Assembly (NCBI RefSeq): GCF_008638345.1
Contig: NZ_VTVA01000004.1
Span: 1 to 64,000 of the forward strand
Length of the DNA: 64,000 nucleotides
From: Pseudomonas saliphila
GTDB taxonomy: Bacteria; Pseudomonadota; Gammaproteobacteria; Pseudomonadales; Pseudomonadaceae
Reading direction: 5' to 3'
How positions within the stretch are numbered: the stretch's first letter is position 1; each line of letters opens with the position of its first letter. The notes under the pieces were generated by a model. The model ran no database searches and was not told the DNA's origin. It saw nothing but the letters and a program-made list of their open reading frames with translations. The position numbers were made by a program, and so were the translations under genes. Positions 55,909-64,000 of the stretch are shown here, piece by piece.

Positions 55909-57156
55909 TCAGCCCGTGGTGCGCAGCGGCTTGACCTCAGGTTTGATCAACGAAGCGCTGGTGCCGCGATAGGGCGAGATCCCACCCTGACCAAGGGAAA
56001 CGACGCTATTGAGCATGACGCGCACCAACTCAGCCTGCCGCCGTACGCCAGTCTTGGAGAAAATCGCACGGAGATGAGCCCGCGCAGTGTTACGCATGAT
56101 GCCAAGATTCTCGGCAGCCTCTTCCAGCGACAGACCATTGGCCAGCTCTAACGCCAACGCGGTTTCAGCTGGAGTGAAGTTAAACAGTTCCTTGGCAATA
56201 CGTGCATCGACTTGTGATCTGCCCACCGCATCGCGGATGTAAACCATGACCGCGGGCTGACCTTTGCCTTCTGCCCATTCCATCGAAGGCACCGGCTCGA
56301 CGACCACTCCCAGGCTCACTTCGCCGGATGGTCTGGCAATGGAAAGCGCTTCCCGGGCTTCAGTTGCCATTCCGAGGTCATGCGACTCTGCAGCTTCTCG
56401 GATCATCTTGTGCAGGTTGCGATTGTCGCTTGGATAATTGGCCTCCAGACGGCCGCCAACTAGCTTCAATCCGTCCGACAACTTGAGCATTTCACGCGCG
56501 ACGTCGTTCAGTTGCAACACCGCTCCGGTATCGTCCAGCACCAGAGTCGCGACGGACAGTCTGTTGATCGCCTGCGAGTAGAGATTACCCAGCAACTCGC
56601 TACGCCCCAGAAGATTGTGGACGTGAAGGCTACGGCGAAGATGTGGCAGCAACCGCGAGCAAAGGAGCTTCTCCTCCTGATTGAATCGCGGGGCGGATTC
56701 CGGGCGTGTGATACGGAAGCGCAATACACCCGCTTCCGGCGTGGAAATGTCAGCGCCCATTACATGGAAAACATCGTTGTCTCTGGAGTACCCCTGGTAG
56801 TACACCGAGTTGCGCCATTCATCTTCGGTCATTACATCATCGAGCGTAAAAACCTTGTCGACAGGCTGGCCTGAGAACGGCGTGTCGTTGTGATAATAGG
56901 CGTAATAAGTGACCCTTCCGCGCCCTTCGAGATTGCCAGCGACCATCATCAATCCGACGTCCTCAACACCCGGAATACGCAGGATTAGGGTTACGAAATT
57001 GGCGCGAAAAAGCAGGCGTAGCTCTTCGAGGGCGGCGGACAATCGGTCGTCTTCCAACGCCCCATCATGAATACATCCGACAATGCGGTCATACTCGTCC
57101 ATTGATATGAGCCGTCCGGCGGCGAAGGCAGTCTCGGCCTCTATTATCGTTGTCAT
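55909..57156 (-). CDS. LuxR-family regulator, paralogue 1
   Basis: 415 residues. A long N-terminal sensor part precedes the LuxR helix-turn-helix at about 330-395 (FNFTPAETALALELANGLSLEEAAENLGIMRNTARAHLRAIFSKTG). GGAGAG precedes ATG 57156. No acyl-homoserine-lactone domain signature is seen. It is 147 bases downstream of its paralogue, and is likely to regulate the neighbouring oxygenase and SDR genes. Confidence 0.9.
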   Translation of the reverse strand: MTTIIEAETAFAAGRLISMDEYDRIVGCIHDGALEDDRLSAALEELRLLFRANFVTLILRIPGVEDVGLMMVAGNLEGRGRVTYYAYYHNDTPFSGQPVDKVFTLDDVMTEDEWRNSVYYQGYSRDNDVFHVMGADISTPEAGVLRFRITRPESAPRFNQEEKLLCSRLLPHLRRSLHVHNLLGRSELLGNLYSQAINRLSVATLVLDDTGAVLQLNDVAREMLKLSDGLKLVGGRLEANYPSDNRNLHKMIREAAESHDLGMATEAREALSIARPSGEVSLGVVVEPVPSMEWAEGKGQPAVMVYIRDAVGRSQVDARIAKELFNFTPAETALALELANGLSLEEAAENLGIMRNTARAHLRAIFSKTGVRRQAELVRVMLNSVVSLGQGGISPYRGTSASLIKPEVKPLRTTG

Positions 57157-57303
57157 TGTTGCTCTCCAGGTACTTCATGCGTCGTTACTTTGACGACCAG
57201 GTTTTATTATGTGGCGTCCTGCCTTGACCCTCGATCCCTGAAAGACACAGCCAACTATAACCTTCCCGAGACACTCGACTGCGAGTTATTTGTCTCGCGA
57301 ATA

Positions 57304-58503
57304 TTACAGATTGATACGGACTGGTCGGTCTAGCCGTGCCGACTTCTGCTCGCTGGCAGCAAGACCGATCACACTGTTAAGAATGATCCGTACCAGCTCT
57401 GTCTGTCGACGTGTACCCGTCTTTGAAAAGACGGCTCGAAGATGCGCCCGCGCGGTGCTACGTTGCATTCCGAGCGCGTTGGCGGTCTCTTCCAGCGAAG
57501 CGCCGTTCGCCAGCTCCATCGCAACGCTCGCCTCTGTTCGGGTAAGACCGAAGATCTGCTGGACTCGATCGGCATTGATCATCGGAACCCCGCTGACGTC
57601 TCGTACATACACCGCAATGGCAGGTTGATTCTCACCATTGGCCCACTCCTCTGATGCCACCGACTCAAGCACCAATCCAAGACACGGCTGCCCCGATGAG
57701 CGCGCAATCGACAGCGCACCGGTGCCCGCGGCAGATCCGCTTCGCATAGCGCAAAGGATGCTGTTCACCGCTTCATACAAACGCTTGTTGTCGCCCGAAT
57801 AGGTCGCTGTGACGCGGCCCTCGACCAGCCGCAAACCATCAGCTGCGACCAGCAAGTCTCGACCCAGGGAGTTCGTCTCAATCAATCGCCCCCTTTCATC
57901 CAGAACCAGAGTTGCCACTGCCAACCGACCTGCTGCCTGGGAATACAAGGTGTTGAGTGATTCGTTGCGGGTAAGGAGGTTACGTATGTGCAATACACGC
58001 ATGAAATGCGAGATCAATCGGGTGCAGAAGGTTTTCTCGGCAGCGCTGAAGTCGGCCTGTGAAGAAGGTCGCGTGATACGAAAACGGCATACTCCCGAAC
58101 CTGGGGGCAGGATATCCACCCCTAGCACATGATGAATCGAGCGAGGCTTGCAGAATTCGCGGTAGTAACGCGATTCAATCCAGGCGTCTTCACTCATCAG
58201 GTCAGTGACGGTGAATACCTGGTTTGCTTCCGAGCTGATCAATGGGGTTGGCAACCCCGGGTAGTCAAAGTTAAGGCCAGCTTCGGTATCCTCGGCCCCG
58301 AGCACCAGCATAACGCCATGATCCCGATGGCGCGGTGCTCGAAGAATGAGCGTGACGAAATTCGCTTGATAGATATCTCTAAGCCGGGCAAGGCAGTCGC
58401 TCCAGCTATGCTCGTCGATGGCAGAGTTGTAGAACTCCCCCAACAACGAGTCATAGTCATTGAGACTCAAGGTTGCGAGTCCCTGTGCCACGCCCGCCCC
58501 CAT
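57304..58503 (-). CDS. LuxR-family regulator, paralogue 2
   Basis: 399 residues. Homologous to the previous gene along its length (YDSLLGEFYNSAI/YDRIVGCIHDGAL; ANFVTLILR in both; helix-turn-helix LTRTEASVAMELANGASLEETANALGMQRSTARAHLRAVFSKTG). Its start lies two bases after the MMPL exporter stop, so they are cotranscribed. The tandem pair arose by duplication. Confidence 0.9.
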   Translation of the reverse strand: MGAGVAQGLATLSLNDYDSLLGEFYNSAIDEHSWSDCLARLRDIYQANFVTLILRAPRHRDHGVMLVLGAEDTEAGLNFDYPGLPTPLISSEANQVFTVTDLMSEDAWIESRYYREFCKPRSIHHVLGVDILPPGSGVCRFRITRPSSQADFSAAEKTFCTRLISHFMRVLHIRNLLTRNESLNTLYSQAAGRLAVATLVLDERGRLIETNSLGRDLLVAADGLRLVEGRVTATYSGDNKRLYEAVNSILCAMRSGSAAGTGALSIARSSGQPCLGLVLESVASEEWANGENQPAIAVYVRDVSGVPMINADRVQQIFGLTRTEASVAMELANGASLEETANALGMQRSTARAHLRAVFSKTGTRRQTELVRIILNSVIGLAASEQKSARLDRPVRINL

Positions 58504-58505
58504 GC

Positions 58506-60911
58506 TCAGGTCTGCTCCAGACCGGTCAGCGACGTGGGCGCATTAGGCGCCACCTTTACTGACACCAGCGACTTGGACCGGTGAAACCATGCAGCCAGAC
58601 CGGGCAACAGGAATATTGCACCGAACACGTTCACCAGGAACATGAAGGCCAGCAGAATGCCCATATCAGCCTGGAACTTCAGCGGAGCGAAGGCCCAGGT
58701 GCCTACACCAATCGACATGGTGAATGCTGTGAAGAGCGCCGCCGTGCCGCGCTGACACATAGCCTCGTAAAACGCGGTGCGCAAATCCTTGCCCATCGCC
58801 AGTTCGTGCTGCATCCGTTCATATAGATAGATACCGTAGTCCACGCCCACACCTACGCCGAGTGCCAGAACGGGTAGCGTTGCCACCTTCAGGCCGATAC
58901 CAAAGGTGGCCATGACTGCATTACACAACGTGGCAACAATGGCCAAGGGCGTGATGATGCACAACACGGCGCGGAAGGAACGGAAGGTCAGCCAGCAGAA
59001 CAAGGCGACGGATAACAGCAGGGCACCGTGCATCTGCACTTCGGCTTTTTTCACCGCCTCGTTGGAGGCCGCCATCACACCTACGTTGCCGCCACCAAGC
59101 TTGAACTCAACCTTCGGCTCATCCACGTTAGCGATGATCTGCTCGACTTCATCAACGACGTTCGCGACCGTCCCGCCCTCATGGTTGGCTAGAAACAACA
59201 GAATCTGCATGGTTTCGCAACCATCGACCACCAGGCCATGCGAACTGGAGTAGGCCGTTGAGCCTGGCTGCAACCCGCGCGACGCACCCGGAATAGCGGC
59301 CCACCGGGGGTTGCCCTCGTTATTACCGGAAATACTGACCTTACCCATTCCTGCCACGCTCTGAACGGACTGGACACCAGGGATACTACGAGCGTGGAAA
59401 TCGATCTCCTCAACCGCCCGCATGACGTCCGGATCGAGACAGGCCTCGGATTGTTGAGCTCCCTGCGCTTCTACGTAGATCGACAGCACATCGAGACCAA
59501 TTGAATAACGGCTGATGATATTGGCGTTATCGTAGTTGTAGCGAGACTCGTCACGCAGTTCGGGTGCGCCAGTTCCCACGTCACCTACAACCAGATCCCG
59601 ACTCTTCCAGGCACCGCCTATCAGGAGCACTAAACTCACGGCAAAAACGACCAGCGCCGGACCGGGTGTAGCCAGCACGGACAACCGCCACCACAGCTTG
59701 TGCTTCTCACCTGGCGCAACGTAATTGGTCTTGCCAGCGCCTGGTTCCAGATGCATGTGCGAGATAATGATGGGCAGCATCATCTTGTTGGTGATGATCA
59801 TCAACAACACGCCGATACAGGCCGTGACGCCCAGCTCATGAACGATAGGGATATCGATCAGCATGATCACGCCAAAGCCCAGCGCATTCATCAACAGCGC
59901 GAGCGCACCGGGAATGAATATTTTGCAGAAGGCGCCATGCGCGGCTTCTATGGAGCTGCTCCCGGCAAGCACATCCTGCTTCCAGGCATTGGTCATCTGT
60001 ACCGCGTGGGATACACCGATCGAAAAAATCAGGAATGGCACTAGGATCGACATGGGATCAATCCCGAGCCCGAGCAGCGGCAATAAGCCGAGCAACCACA
60101 CGACCGGCATCAATGCCACTGTCAGCGCCACCACAGTTAGTTTTATCGAACGCGTGTAGAGCCACAACAACGCGGCGGTGATGAAAAAGGCGAGGACAAA
60201 GAATCCCATCACGGCTATCAGACCATCGACAACGTCGCCGACCAGCTTGGAGAAGCCAACTATGTTGATCTCGATGTTCTCGTTATCAAATCGCGTGCGG
60301 ATCTCTTCCAATTGCTTGGCGATGTCGACATAGGAAACCTGTTCCCCGGTTTCCGGATTGATCTCCTGCAAGTCGGCGGTGACCATCGCAGCACTGAAGT
60401 CGTTGGCGACCAGTCGGCCCACCTGACCAGAGCGCGCCGTATTGCTACGCACCTGAGCCAGGTCTTCCGGGGTCCCGCTGAAATGAGGCGGGATGACGAC
60501 ATCACCGATAAAGCCAAACTCGGTAATCTCGATATAGCGCACGTCCGGTGTAAACAACGAGCGCACACTGGCCCGCCGCACGCCGGGAATATAGAAGACC
60601 TCGTCAGTCACCTTGCGCAGGGTATCCAGGAACTCGACGTTGTAGATGTCGCCTTCGCCCTTCCAGCGCACGCTTACCATCATGGTATTGGCGCCCGAGA
60701 AAATCTCGCTGTAATGCAGATAGTTCTGCATGAACGGGTGATTGACCGGGATCTGCTTGTTGAAACCAGGGTCCAACCGCACCTGTGTAGCGCTGTAGCC
60801 AAGCGCAATGGTAATCAGAATGAACAGCGCCAGCAGAGGCTTGCGCCAGGCCAGCAGCCGATCAGCACTCCATTCAACGGTGCGATCTATCAAGCGGTTG
60901 CCTTTACTCAT
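58506..60911 (-). CDS. MMPL/RND-family exporter
   Basis: 801 residues with twelve helices in two halves and two periplasmic loops. The MMPL signature lies in helices 4-6 (FLIFSIGVSHAVQMTNAWKQD and LALGVGVGVDYGIYLYERMQHEL). These carriers move lipids, sterols or hydrophobic acids. It lies between a YCF48-like gene (10 bases upstream) and LuxR 2. Such pairs often occur in steroid- or terpenoid-degradation regions. Confidence 0.92.
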   Translation of the reverse strand: MSKGNRLIDRTVEWSADRLLAWRKPLLALFILITIALGYSATQVRLDPGFNKQIPVNHPFMQNYLHYSEIFSGANTMMVSVRWKGEGDIYNVEFLDTLRKVTDEVFYIPGVRRASVRSLFTPDVRYIEITEFGFIGDVVIPPHFSGTPEDLAQVRSNTARSGQVGRLVANDFSAAMVTADLQEINPETGEQVSYVDIAKQLEEIRTRFDNENIEINIVGFSKLVGDVVDGLIAVMGFFVLAFFITAALLWLYTRSIKLTVVALTVALMPVVWLLGLLPLLGLGIDPMSILVPFLIFSIGVSHAVQMTNAWKQDVLAGSSSIEAAHGAFCKIFIPGALALLMNALGFGVIMLIDIPIVHELGVTACIGVLLMIITNKMMLPIIISHMHLEPGAGKTNYVAPGEKHKLWWRLSVLATPGPALVVFAVSLVLLIGGAWKSRDLVVGDVGTGAPELRDESRYNYDNANIISRYSIGLDVLSIYVEAQGAQQSEACLDPDVMRAVEEIDFHARSIPGVQSVQSVAGMGKVSISGNNEGNPRWAAIPGASRGLQPGSTAYSSSHGLVVDGCETMQILLFLANHEGGTVANVVDEVEQIIANVDEPKVEFKLGGGNVGVMAASNEAVKKAEVQMHGALLLSVALFCWLTFRSFRAVLCIITPLAIVATLCNAVMATFGIGLKVATLPVLALGVGVGVDYGIYLYERMQHELAMGKDLRTAFYEAMCQRGTAALFTAFTMSIGVGTWAFAPLKFQADMGILLAFMFLVNVFGAIFLLPGLAAWFHRSKSLVSVKVAPNAPTSLTGLEQT

Positions 60912-60920
60912 GACGCTCTC

Positions 60921-61907
60921 CTATTTACCTGTAACGGCCAGCAGGTCCTGGCTCTCCTGCAGCACACCGCGCTGCCCGGCCACGAACAATTCGCCATCCG
61001 GCAGCGTGACCGCAGAGGTCAAAGTGCCCAGGCCTTTCAGAAAGCCCGTGTCCAGAACATTTCCCTGGTCATCGATGCTCACGAACGAGCCCCCAGTGCC
61101 GACAATCACTACGCCACTGCCGTCATTAGCCAGGGCATGACCGTATAAGGGCATCTTGTGCGGAATCTCTATTTGCGCCCAATTGAGGCCTTCGTCCTGG
61201 CTGAAAAAGACATTGCCGCGCATGCCGTAGGCAATCCAGGCGTCATTGCCCAGACTGGTTACGCCGAACAGCGATCCGTTATAGAAAGCCTCTAAGGGCT
61301 CCCAGGTCTGGCCGGCATCGGTGCTGCGGAGTACCAGCCCCATCTCGCCGACGACGATGCGCAGAGCTCCATCACCGGCCATGTCATTCAAGTGTTCGCC
61401 CTGGATCGGCAGGTCCGTCGCCTGCCAGGTGAGACCTGCATCACCGGACTCGAAAAACTTTCCGAAACTGCCGTAGGCATACACCTGACGTCCGTCCGGG
61501 CTCCAGGTGCCGAGCAGCGGCTCACCAAGTTCCGTATCGTGCATGACCGATTCCCAGTTATCCCCGTTATCGGTACTGCGCAGGATCAGGCTGTCATGCC
61601 CGGCCGCCAACAGAACCCCATCGCTGACTCGGCTGACATTGGTCAGCGTGGCCGGAATATCGACCTCCCGGCTCGTGGCATTCCAGCTTTCGCCGCCGTC
61701 ACGGCTCTTGAGAATGGTGCCCCTTTCGCCGACAGCTACCAGGGCGTCATCGACACGGATCAGATCGTTGATCTGGATCCGCCCGAGATCCAGGTGCGCG
61801 GTATCCAGGTCCTGCTCACTTCGAGGTGAAAAGGCGTAAATCACCAGGGCAGCAACGACCACACAGAAGGCATAGCTGATTAGTTTGCTCATGGCGCAAT
61901 CCATCAA
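60921..61907 (-). CDS. YCF48-like beta-propeller protein
   Basis: 328 residues. One N-terminal helix (LISYAFCVVVAALVIYAF) anchors it; then come six or so BNR/Asp-box repeats (SRDGGESWNA, STDNGDNWES, SGDAGLTWQA, STDAGQTWEP, SQDEGLNWAQ). The family includes the photosystem II assembly factor Ycf48 but is widespread beside RND exporters in non-photosynthetic bacteria. It would sit in the periplasm as an assembly partner of the MMPL pump. Confidence 0.9.
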   Translation of the reverse strand: MMDCAMSKLISYAFCVVVAALVIYAFSPRSEQDLDTAHLDLGRIQINDLIRVDDALVAVGERGTILKSRDGGESWNATSREVDIPATLTNVSRVSDGVLLAAGHDSLILRSTDNGDNWESVMHDTELGEPLLGTWSPDGRQVYAYGSFGKFFESGDAGLTWQATDLPIQGEHLNDMAGDGALRIVVGEMGLVLRSTDAGQTWEPLEAFYNGSLFGVTSLGNDAWIAYGMRGNVFFSQDEGLNWAQIEIPHKMPLYGHALANDGSGVVIVGTGGSFVSIDDQGNVLDTGFLKGLGTLTSAVTLPDGELFVAGQRGVLQESQDLLAVTGK

Positions 61908-62090
61908 CGGAAACGGATTCCTAGCCCTGGAGGCCGTTTCCTTTTGTTTTTATATGAACTGGGTCGCTGTCCAGAGACAAAGCCGCGACCGCAGAGTCTG
62001 ACCCGATGGTGATTCGGATCAGATCTGCGAACATCGTCCAAACGGCTTACAAGAAAACAGATAGGCAGGAGGGGGTTCGGAGGGACAGTA

Positions 62091-63293
62091 TTAAAGGACT
62101 TCGAATAGCCCGGCTGCGCCCATTCCGCCACCGATACACATGGAAACGACCACGTAGCGTACGCCGCGGCGACGCCCTTCCAGCAGGGCATGCCCAACCA
62201 TACGCGCACCACTCATACCGAACGGATGACCAATGGAAATGGCGCCGCCGTTTACGTTCAGGCGATCATTGGGGATGCCCAGCGTGTCGCGGCAATACAG
62301 CACCTGACTGGCGAAGGCCTCGTTGATTTCCCACAGACCGATATCCTCGACCTTGAGCTTGAAACGCTCTAGCAGCTTAGGAATCGCATACACCGGACCA
62401 ATCCCCATTTCCTCGGGCTTGCAACCCGCCACAGCGATACCACGGTAGATGCCCAGCGGTTTCAGACCACGGCGGTCGGCTTCGGTACGGCTCATCAGCA
62501 GACAGGCCGCAGCGCCATCGGAGAACTGGGAAGCGTTACCGGCGGTGATGTGCTGGCCTTGCTTGATCCACTGACCGTCCTTCCATACCGGCTTCAGGCC
62601 TTGCAGCCCTTCGAGGGTGGTCGAGGTGCGGTTACATTCGTCACGATCAGCAGTCACCTGCTCGTGGCCGGTGGGCGAGCCTTCCTTGTCGAACAGCCGC
62701 TTGCTGGCGGTGAGCGGTACAATTTCATCCGCAAACAGCCCGGCCTCCTGTGCGTTGGCCGTCCGCTGCTGGCTCTGCAGGGCGTATTCATCCTGCGCCG
62801 CGCGGCTGATCCCATAACGTTCGGCAACGATTTCTGCCGTCTCGATCATGGGTATATACGCGGCCGGCGCCACTTCCATTACCGCTTCGGAACGCGCGCG
62901 GTGGGTGTTCTTGTGCTTGGTCTGGGTCAGCGACAGCGACTCGACGCCGCCTCCGATAGCCACATCCATTTCACCGGTCATGATCGCCTTGGCAGCTTCG
63001 CCAATCGCCATCAATCCAGAAGCGCACATGCGATCAACCGCCATACCCGCTACTGTTTCAGGCAGGCCACCGGTGTAGGCGCACAGACGCCCGATGTTGT
63101 AGCCCTGGGTACCCTGCTGCACGGCAGCGCCCATGATCACATCTCCGACATCCGCCGGATCGATACCAGCCCGCTCAACCACGGCACGAATCACATGCCC
63201 GCCGAGTACCGGGGCTTCGGTGTCATTGAATGAACCGCGGAAGGATTTGGCCAGCGCGGTACGCGCGGTGGCGACAATAACTGCTTCTTGCAT
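62091..63293 (-). CDS. acetyl-CoA C-acyltransferase (thiolase)
   Basis: 400 residues from ATG 63293; GAGG sits six bases before it, within the first codons of a longer reading (ATG 63305). Catalytic residues are Cys in [19 protein letters not shown], His in [10 protein letters not shown] and Cys in SMCIGGGMG. It cleaves 3-ketoacyl-CoA in beta-oxidation-type pathways. The MaoC gene precedes it by 11 bases. Confidence 0.95.
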   Translation of the reverse strand: MQEAVIVATARTALAKSFRGSFNDTEAPVLGGHVIRAVVERAGIDPADVGDVIMGAAVQQGTQGYNIGRLCAYTGGLPETVAGMAVDRMCASGLMAIGEAAKAIMTGEMDVAIGGGVESLSLTQTKHKNTHRARSEAVMEVAPAAYIPMIETAEIVAERYGISRAAQDEYALQSQQRTANAQEAGLFADEIVPLTASKRLFDKEGSPTGHEQVTADRDECNRTSTTLEGLQGLKPVWKDGQWIKQGQHITAGNASQFSDGAAACLLMSRTEADRRGLKPLGIYRGIAVAGCKPEEMGIGPVYAIPKLLERFKLKVEDIGLWEINEAFASQVLYCRDTLGIPNDRLNVNGGAISIGHPFGMSGARMVGHALLEGRRRGVRYVVVSMCIGGGMGAAGLFEVL

Positions 63294-63304
63294 GGGTTGC
63301 CTCA

Positions 63305-63775
63305 TCAGGAATCTGGGTTAAAGGTGTAACGGCTGATGGTGTCCACCACACAGCCGGGACGGTCGCTGCCCTGAACTTCAACGGTGACGCGTACCACTAC
63401 CTGTACGGCGCCGTTGGCCAGAGTTTCGACCTGGGTAATTTCGCCGTTACCGCGAATGCTGGCGCCAACCCGCACCGGGGCCGGAAAGCGCACGCGGTCG
63501 CAGCCGTAGTTCACGCCCATCTGCAGGTTTTCAACCTTCATCAGTTGCGGCAGGAAATAATTCACTAGCGACAGGGTCAGGTAGCCGTGGGCGATGGTGC
63601 CGCCGAACGGGCCGGTCTTGGCCTTCTCAGGATCGACGTGAATCCATTGATGGTCGCCGGTGGCGTCGGCAAAGGTATCGACGCGCTGCTGATTGATAGT
63701 CATCCACTCGGTCACGCCGAGGGACTGGCCCACTGCCTGTTCCAGGGCAGCGGCGCTTTTGAAAACGGTGGTCAT
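63305..63775 (-). CDS. MaoC-type (R)-enoyl-CoA hydratase
   Basis: 156 residues from ATG 63775 with AGGAGA seven bases upstream. The hydratase-2 motif is [15 protein letters not shown] followed by [13 protein letters not shown]. It hydrates enoyl-CoA before the thiolase step. The reading frame stays open upstream to 63985, but that extension has no ribosome-binding site and lies in the inverted-repeat element, so I exclude it. Confidence 0.93.
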   Translation of the reverse strand: MTTVFKSAAALEQAVGQSLGVTEWMTINQQRVDTFADATGDHQWIHVDPEKAKTGPFGGTIAHGYLTLSLVNYFLPQLMKVENLQMGVNYGCDRVRFPAPVRVGASIRGNGEITQVETLANGAVQVVVRVTVEVQGSDRPGCVVDTISRYTFNPDS

Positions 63776-63849
63776 GTTGATTCTCCTGATTAAACCTTGA
63801 TTGGGGCTTCCGGCTGGTGGTGACGGTTCATCTGGCGTGTCGCCCGATC

Positions 63850-63943
63850 CCGAGCCACCCACCTCAGACACGCCGCAAGTACGTCCCTGTAGGCTCGGCT
63901 GTTGCCATCCATGGCAACCAACGGTCTGAAGTGGGCGGCTCGG
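63850..63943. repeat. MITE-like nested inverted repeat
   Basis: Outer 20-base arms (63850-63869 and 63924-63943) are reverse complements with 2 mismatches. In the centre GTTGCCAT/ATGGCAAC (63901-63918) forms an 8-bp palindrome. Together they make a 94-base structured element upstream of the maoC promoter. This resembles miniature or BIME-type repeats of Pseudomonas; other copies were not seen in this window. Confidence 0.55.
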
Positions 63944-64000
63944 AACCGTGCTTGCATGGCTTCGTGAGTTTCGCAACAAGCGCAACAGCTTGACGACTTT
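63944..64000. other. right-edge non-coding sequence
   Basis: No gene is supported after the repeat element. The sequence may belong to a gene continuing beyond the window, but no start or motif is visible. Confidence 0.3.

Noticed and set aside
63776-63985. 70-residue N-terminal extension of the MaoC protein
   Set aside because: It lacks a ribosome-binding site, has no homology to MaoC, and overlaps the inverted repeat; ATG 63775 has AGGAGA.
1-64000. CRISPR array, insertion sequence or intact prophage
   Set aside because: No spaced repeats, transposase motifs or phage structural genes were found; the only short tandem array is the 7-bp repeat at 5688.

Overview
The window looks like a chromosomal segment of a gamma-proteobacterium, most likely Pseudomonas in the broad sense. 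Reasons: high-GC coding sequence, an fdnGHI-fdhE locus of Pseudomonas type, a short LOV protein very similar in its core motifs to those of Pseudomonas putida, LitR-like MerR regulators next to a photolyase operon, and REP-like intergenic palindromes. A halophilic or marine lineage such as Halopseudomonas is possible, but that is inference. There is no rRNA operon, CRISPR array, insertion sequence or intact prophage.

Layout. 0.2-8 kb: housekeeping and stress genes (ArfB ribosome rescue, a class I amidotransferase, large catalase KatE, a yeast-like cytosine deaminase, an AI-2E/PerM-type permease preceded by a seven-copy heptamer repeat, an Lnb/DUF4105 protein). 8-14 kb: a tripartite RND efflux operon (adaptor, pump, outer-membrane channel). 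14-21.7 kb: a selenocysteine unit on the minus strand, transcribed selB, tRNA-Sec, fdnG (in-frame UGA), fdnH, fdnI, fdhE; selA and selD are not in the window. 21.8-23.4 kb: small proteins. 23.4-28.2 kb: an MBOAT, FkbH, ACP, SGNH cassette that resembles a Dlt-type surface acylation machine but has FkbH in the acyl-loading position. 28.4-32.7 kb: XthA, a Na+/H+ antiporter, a RES/Xre toxin-antitoxin pair and a zinc-type CDF exporter. 33 kb: an orphan phage-type repressor whose S24 catalytic residues are replaced.

33.8-47.5 kb is a light-response region. It holds two LitR-like MerR regulators, a short LOV photoreceptor, a PAS chemoreceptor, an EAL phosphodiesterase, and a nine-gene translationally coupled operon (DUF523/DUF1722, MerR, photolyase, NTF2-like, SDR, FAD oxidoreductase, DUF1365, cyclopropane-synthase-like methyltransferase, DUF2878). 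A convergent DUF3833/chalcone-isomerase-like pair completes it. TGTACA motifs cluster in the control regions of these units, so they probably form one LitR regulon that couples DNA photorepair to modification of membrane fatty acids.

47.6-51 kb: a periplasmic HIU hydrolase and a GlcG/HbpS protein diverge from an OmpR/CusS-type two-component system across a perfect CATTAC-N6-GTAATG box. A second, degenerate box lies upstream of an unannotated 39-residue secreted peptide. 51-53.6 kb: a FadR-type regulator with a perfect operator palindrome, a TauE exporter and a Cache protein. 53.8-63.8 kb: a catabolic-looking block on the minus strand (Rieske oxygenase, SDR, two paralogous LuxR regulators, MMPL/RND exporter, YCF48-like protein, thiolase, MaoC hydratase), suggestive of breakdown of a hydrophobic ring or long-chain compound. 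The right edge carries a MITE-like nested inverted repeat.
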